Shown here: one piece after another, positions 5,410 to 9,123 of the stretch | How the letters are laid out: the number at the start of each line of letters is the position of its first letter | Numbering within the stretch: the first letter of the stretch is position 1 | Assembly (NCBI GenBank): GCA_030146445.1 | Contig: JASLBT010000035.1 | Span: 1-9,123, forward strand | DNA from: Segetibacter sp. | Lineage (GTDB): Bacteria; Bacteroidota; Bacteroidia; Chitinophagales; Chitinophagaceae | Length of the DNA stretch: 9,123 nucleotides | Direction: 5' to 3' | The notes under the pieces: model-generated | Databases searched by the model: none | What the model saw: the letters and a program-made list of their open reading frames with translations, nothing else | Told to the model about the DNA's origin: nothing | Translations under genes and position numbers: made by a program

Positions 5410-6795
5410 ATGAAAAGTAAAATTCTACTCTCTGTTTTAGCCATAACCTGCCTTCAACTGAATGCACAAAAGCACCGGAAAACGACGGCCTACGCAATAA
5501 CTGCGTCGGAGAAAGGGAACTCTTCGTGGAATGAGGTAAGGTTGATTGACCTGAATACGGGCCAGGAACTGAAAACCGTCTTCCGCGCGGCAGATGAACC
5601 TGAAATCCTGAATGCCCGCACAGGTAAACCCGTGATGAAGAAGTATCAGCAAATAGCTGCTCCCCCGGAAAGAAGGAGAGTAGTTATTTACCGGAATGCC
5701 ATCCAAAGCGACCGTACAGTTACTAGCCCAGGTACTCACAACAGGCCAGTTATTATGGAGCGCAGGGTACTTCACCGCTATGCCCCTGTTAAAATGGACA
5801 AGCCCTTTTCGACGAATTCTGCTGCCTGTGCGTACGACAGAAAACACGACCGGCTTTATTATACCCCTATGGGCATCAACCAGCTTCGGTATATCGACCT
5901 GAAAGCAAAAACACCCACGGTTTATTACTTTGAAGATGAACCTTTCGGAGTTGTTTCAGGTCCGTGGGACGTTAAGAACCAGATTACCCGCATGGTCATT
6001 GTTGACGGAATTGGTTATGCGCTCACCAATAATGCCGGTCACCTCTTAAGGTTCACGACCAACAAAAGAGCGGGGATCACCGACCTCGGTGCAATCAGCG
6101 ACGACCAGGCCGACGGAAGCCACTCTATCAGGAGCTCTATGAGCCATGGGGGCGACATGATTGCCGATGAAAAAGGAGATCTGTATGTAATAACCGCGAA
6201 CAGGGCAGTTTACAAGATTGATGTCGATGCTTTAAAAGCAACTTATAAAGGAAAAATTACCGGCTTGCCAAGGGGGTACAGCACCAATGGGGCGACAGTA
6301 GAAAAAGGAACCAGCGTTATTGTAAGCAGCGCAAATTCAACAGAGGGATATTATCGTTTTGACCTGGTTACACTCCAGGCCGAAAAGATCGATAACCAGG
6401 GCGGTGTTTATAACGCATCTGATCTGGCCGGCAGTGCTCTCGCAACGGCGGAAAAGAAAGCTAACAAGCAGCCGGAACAGCTTGATGTACCCGTGATCGC
6501 CGAAGAACGCATAACCAACAAACTGAAGAGCACATCGTTGGATGTATATCCCAATCCCGCAAAAGCCGGCAGTGACCTGAAAGTTTCCTTCTCTGATCAA
6601 CCGGCAGGAAGGTATACCATGCAACTCCTGGATATCGGCGGTCATTTGATTGACTCAAGACAGATTTCTATTGGTGGAAAAATGCAGGTGCAAACTTATA
6701 GCCTTCCCAAAAAGCTTTCAAAAGGAACTTACCTTTTAAAGATCGTCGGAGAAACGCAAAAGCTTACAGGTATAAGCCCGATTATCGTTCAATAG
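5410..6795 (+). CDS. Secreted propeller-like protein with T9SS type A sorting domain
   Basis: 461 aa from the ATG at 5410; a GTG at 5392 would add six residues but spoils the signal peptide start. Signal peptide MKSKILLSVLAITCLQLNA (1-19). The body shows repeated strand patterns like beta-propeller blades: around 27-58 (VRLIDLNTG), 148-166 (DRLYYTPMG, LRYIDLKAK), 198-228 (GIGYALTNNAGHLLRF), 256-288 (GDLYVITANRAVYKIDV) and 301-330 (TSVIVSSAN, YYRFDLVT). After a Lys/Gln-rich linker (~348-374) comes the sorting domain (~376-461) with LDVYPNPAKAG (378-388), GRYTMQLLD (400-408) and KGTYLLKIVG (438-447). Proteins with this tail cross the outer membrane through the T9SS and are attached to the surface or released. 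No catalytic motif is seen; binding or an adhesive role is possible. It has its own terminator at 6817-6847. Confidence 0.85.
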   Translation: MKSKILLSVLAITCLQLNAQKHRKTTAYAITASEKGNSSWNEVRLIDLNTGQELKTVFRAADEPEILNARTGKPVMKKYQQIAAPPERRRVVIYRNAIQSDRTVTSPGTHNRPVIMERRVLHRYAPVKMDKPFSTNSAACAYDRKHDRLYYTPMGINQLRYIDLKAKTPTVYYFEDEPFGVVSGPWDVKNQITRMVIVDGIGYALTNNAGHLLRFTTNKRAGITDLGAISDDQADGSHSIRSSMSHGGDMIADEKGDLYVITANRAVYKIDVDALKATYKGKITGLPRGYSTNGATVEKGTSVIVSSANSTEGYYRFDLVTLQAEKIDNQGGVYNASDLAGSALATAEKKANKQPEQLDVPVIAEERITNKLKSTSLDVYPNPAKAGSDLKVSFSDQPAGRYTMQLLDIGGHLIDSRQISIGGKMQVQTYSLPKKLSKGTYLLKIVGETQKLTGISPIIVQ

Positions 6796-6816
6796 CTCGC
6801 TTCATGCACTTACAAC

Positions 6817-6847
6817 AAGCCGTTTCCCGAAAGTGAGACGGCTTTTT
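6817..6847 (+). terminator. Rho-independent terminator after the T9SS cargo gene
   Basis: AAGCCGTTTC (6817-6826) pairs with GAGACGGCTT (6835-6844) with one G-U pair across an 8-nt loop, followed by five Ts (6843-6847). It lies 21 bp past the stop codon and separates this gene from guaA. Confidence 0.88.
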
Positions 6848-6897
6848 CGTATGTCAAGGAATTCAATTGCGGTTTGCCCGTTCAGGGCTGCGATTAA

Positions 6898-6907
6898 CCA
6901 TTAATGG
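6898..6907. repeat. 10-bp perfect palindrome CCATTAATGG in the guaA promoter region
   Basis: CCATTAATGG ends 10 bp before the -7-like element of guaA, so it lies in the spacer and -33 region where a repressor could block polymerase. Short AT-centred palindromes are common by chance. Confidence 0.3.
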
Positions 6908-6917
6908 CCGATTCTAT

Positions 6918-6925
6918 TACCTTCG
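6918..6925 (+). promoter_or_regulatory. Putative guaA promoter -7 element (TACCTTCG)
   Basis: TACCTTCG differs from the Bacteroidota -7 consensus TAnnTTTG at one base and is identical to the element before anmK. Initiation just after it would give a leader of about 30 nt to the ATG at 6962. No clear -33 TTG box is present. Promoter function is inferred. Confidence 0.5.
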
Positions 6926-6961
6926 CAGCAACTTTACCTACCGTAATCGCCGAAACACAAC

Positions 6962-8497
6962 ATGACCGAAAAGATTCTTATCCTCGACTTTGGAAGCCAG
7001 TATACCCAACTAATTGCCCGTGCCGTTCGCGAAGCAAACGTTTTCTGTGAAATCATTCCTTACAATAAGCCGTTTACAATTGAGCCTGGCATAAAAGGAA
7101 TAATCTTAAGTGGCTCACCATTTTCGGTGAACGACGACAAGGCGCCGCTGGCGGACATTCCCGCATTTACCGAGAAGGTTCCTGTGCTGGGGGTTTGTTA
7201 CGGCGCGCAACTTATGGCAAAAATGTATGGGGGCCGGGTTGAGAAAAGTAACACCCGCGAATACGGGAGGGCAACATTACAGGTGATCCAGGCCGACCCG
7301 TTGCTTGATAATATCTCCAGTCACTCACAGGTTTGGATGAGCCATGGTGATACCATCCTGCAACTTCCCGAAGGCTTTGAGGTACTGGCGACCACCGAAA
7401 GTATTCCCATAGCCGCCTTTAAGCAAATTGAACCGGCAAATAAGCCTTTGCTGGCGCTCCAGTTTCATCCCGAGGTTTACCACTCAACTGAGGGAAAAAA
7501 AATAATTCAAAATTTCCTCGTAAACATCTGCAATTGTTCACAGGACTGGACGCCCGCTGCTTTCGTTGAGGACACCATTGCCGAGTTGAAGGCCCGCATT
7601 GGCGATGGCCACGTGATTATGGCTTTAAGCGGGGGGGTCGACAGTACAGTTGCTGCAACCCTGATCAGCAGGGCCATCGGCGACAGGCTGCGTGGAATAT
7701 TTGTTGACAACGGGGTGCTCAGGACAGATGAATTTGAACAAGTACTTAAAACCTATGGCGAAATCGGCTTAAATGTAAAAGGCCTGGACAAAAAAGACCT
7801 TTTTTATAAAGCCCTTCACGGACATGCCGACCCCGAAACGAAAAGAAAGATCATCGGAGGGCTTTTTATCGACGTTTTCCAGGAAGAGGCAAACAAGTTA
7901 TCCAACATCGACTTTTTAGGACAGGGCACCATTTACCCTGATGTGATCGAAAGCATTAGTGTTCACGGCCCCTCAGCTACCATTAAATCGCACCACAACG
8001 TCGGTGGCTTGCCTGCCAAGATGCACCTGAAGCTCGTAGAACCACTGCGATTTCTGTTTAAGGATGAGGTTCGAAAAGTAGGACTTGAACTTGGCATACC
8101 ACACGAACAATTGTTCCGCCATCCTTTTCCGGGACCGGGCCTTGCCATAAGAATACTGGGTGAGATCACGGCAGAAAAAGTGAGTTTGTTGCAAAAGGCA
8201 GACGACATCTACGTTAAAGCGCTAAAAGAACACAAATTATATTCCGGGATTTGGCAAGCCGGAGCAATATTGCTGCCGGTAAAAAGTGTCGGGGTGATGG
8301 GTGATGAACGTACTTATGAACACACGATTGCCCTACGTGCAGTTACCTCTGTAGATGGAATGACAGCAGATTGGGCGCACCTGCCTTATGAATTCCTGGC
8401 CCTTGTGTCCAATGAAATCATCAACAACGTACGAGGCATAAACCGGGTCGTTTACGACATCAGCAGTAAGCCGCCTGCAACAATCGAGTGGGAATAG
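6962..8497 (+). CDS. guaA: GMP synthase (glutamine-hydrolysing)
   Basis: 511 aa, complete (E. coli GuaA is 525). It aminates XMP to GMP using ATP and ammonia from glutamine, the last step of guanine nucleotide synthesis in the cytoplasm. The N-terminal class I glutamine amidotransferase domain (~4-190) begins ILILDFGSQYTQLIAR and has the triad Cys79 in GVCYGAQ, and His169 and Glu171 in QFHPEV. The ATP pyrophosphatase domain has the P-loop SGGVDS (223-228). The C-terminal dimerisation domain has RHPFPGPGLAIRILGE (386-401) and the usual end SSKPPATIEWE. All key residues are present. The ATG at 6962 directly precedes the first beta strand. It is preceded by a terminator and a -7-like element, and followed after 39 bp by a substrate-binding-protein gene with no terminator between, so the two are probably co-transcribed. 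Confidence 0.98.
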   Translation: MTEKILILDFGSQYTQLIARAVREANVFCEIIPYNKPFTIEPGIKGIILSGSPFSVNDDKAPLADIPAFTEKVPVLGVCYGAQLMAKMYGGRVEKSNTREYGRATLQVIQADPLLDNISSHSQVWMSHGDTILQLPEGFEVLATTESIPIAAFKQIEPANKPLLALQFHPEVYHSTEGKKIIQNFLVNICNCSQDWTPAAFVEDTIAELKARIGDGHVIMALSGGVDSTVAATLISRAIGDRLRGIFVDNGVLRTDEFEQVLKTYGEIGLNVKGLDKKDLFYKALHGHADPETKRKIIGGLFIDVFQEEANKLSNIDFLGQGTIYPDVIESISVHGPSATIKSHHNVGGLPAKMHLKLVEPLRFLFKDEVRKVGLELGIPHEQLFRHPFPGPGLAIRILGEITAEKVSLLQKADDIYVKALKEHKLYSGIWQAGAILLPVKSVGVMGDERTYEHTIALRAVTSVDGMTADWAHLPYEFLALVSNEIINNVRGINRVVYDISSKPPATIEWE

Positions 8498-8536
8498 GCA
8501 CCAAATTTGTTTACTGTGACAGAAATTTAACCGGGA

Positions 8537-9123
8537 ATGAAATTAAGGTTTTTACTAGGGTGCTTATTGTTCACCATCTTTACTGCATCTTCTGCTATTT
8601 CACAACCCGATAGCCTGAAACCCTACAAAGTAGCCGTTTTTGCGCCTTTATACCTGGAGGACGCTTTCGATGGAGAAGTTTATAAACTCGGTAAATTAAG
8701 CTTGCCCAGGAACATATTACCGGGGCTGGAATTTTACAACGGGGTGATGATGGCGGCGGACAGTTTAAACCAGGAAGGTGTTTTTGTTGAGCTCAGGATC
8801 TTCGATACCAAAAATCCTTTTAACAAACCCGAGCAGGTTTTCAAAACACCGGAGTTCGCAAATACCAACCTGATCATCGCTTCCATAACCAATGCTTCGG
8901 AGCTTAAAGCATTTGCCGGCGTAGGGTTAGCAAGGGGTATACCCGTTATTTCGGCAAGCTATCCAAATGCAACCGGGGTGACCAACAATCCATATTTCGT
9001 TCTGCTGAACTCAGCGTTCCAAACGCACGTAGAAGGCATATTTAAATACCTTCAAAGCCACCACAGCACCAGTGACATCCTCATGATCAAGCGGAAAGGG
9101 GCTGTTGAAGATTATATAAGAAA
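8537..9123 (+). CDS. Periplasmic type I substrate-binding-protein-like protein, 5' part only
   Basis: 195 residues are visible from the ATG at 8537 and the frame is open at the window end. Signal peptide about MKLRFLLGCLLFTIFTASSA (1-20), with cleavage near ISQ-PDS and no lipobox Cys, so it is exported and soluble. It then reads as the leucine/branched-chain amino-acid-binding (ABC type I periplasmic binding) fold: first strand KVAVFAPLYL (31-40), GLEFYNGVMMAADSLN (63-78), VELRIFDTKN (84-93), LIIASITNASELKAFAG (112-128), GIPVISASYPN (134-144). Genes of this type, some with LysM domains, are known to me near guaA in related genomes, a recollection I could not check. No permease or ATPase is visible, so a sensing or cell-envelope role is as likely as transport. 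Ligand unknown. Probably in one operon with guaA. Confidence 0.88.
   Translation, partial: MKLRFLLGCLLFTIFTASSAISQPDSLKPYKVAVFAPLYLEDAFDGEVYKLGKLSLPRNILPGLEFYNGVMMAADSLNQEGVFVELRIFDTKNPFNKPEQVFKTPEFANTNLIIASITNASELKAFAGVGLARGIPVISASYPNATGVTNNPYFVLLNSAFQTHVEGIFKYLQSHHSTSDILMIKRKGAVEDYIR

Overview
The window reads as chromosomal DNA of a Bacteroidota bacterium, most likely a Chitinophagaceae-type relative. The grounds are a PorP/SprF-family protein, a secreted protein with a type IX secretion (T9SS) type A C-terminal sorting domain, -7 promoter elements close to the Bacteroidota consensus TAnnTTTG, and mostly weak Shine-Dalgarno sequences. The taxon is inferred from protein character, not from a search.

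Layout: (1) 1-491, the 3' end of a plus-strand PAS sensor protein that stops right after a histidine-kinase-like dimerisation helix, with no ATPase domain. (2) 488-1582, minus strand, anmK (anhydro-MurNAc kinase, cell-wall recycling), whose stop codon overlaps that of the PAS gene. (3) 1711-2424, upp (uracil salvage), divergent from anmK. (4) 2489-3493, a PorP/SprF-like outer-membrane protein. (5) 3494-3815, a 322-bp gap with two dyads and no convincing gene. (6) 3816-4511, a DUF4197 lipoprotein, followed by a strong terminator at 4555-4596. (7) 4663-4878, minus strand, a 71-aa acidic conserved-looking protein, divergent from a 55-aa highly charged protein at 5057-5224 that has its own terminator. 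(8) 5410-6795, a secreted propeller-like protein with a T9SS type A tail, then a terminator. (9) 6962-8497, guaA (GMP synthase), followed after 39 bp by (10) a periplasmic type I substrate-binding-protein-like gene cut by the window end.

The genes are mostly core metabolism (upp and guaA for nucleotides, anmK for murein recycling) mixed with cell-surface functions (PorP/SprF, T9SS cargo, lipoprotein, substrate-binding protein). Most look like single transcription units; guaA plus the 3' gene is the only likely operon pair. I see no mobile element, CRISPR array, tRNA, rRNA or defence island, and no clear new multi-gene system. The points most worth a second look are the ATPase-less PAS/DHp protein with an altered H-box, the two very small genes, the nearly identical promoter elements of anmK and guaA, and the dyad in front of the T9SS cargo gene.
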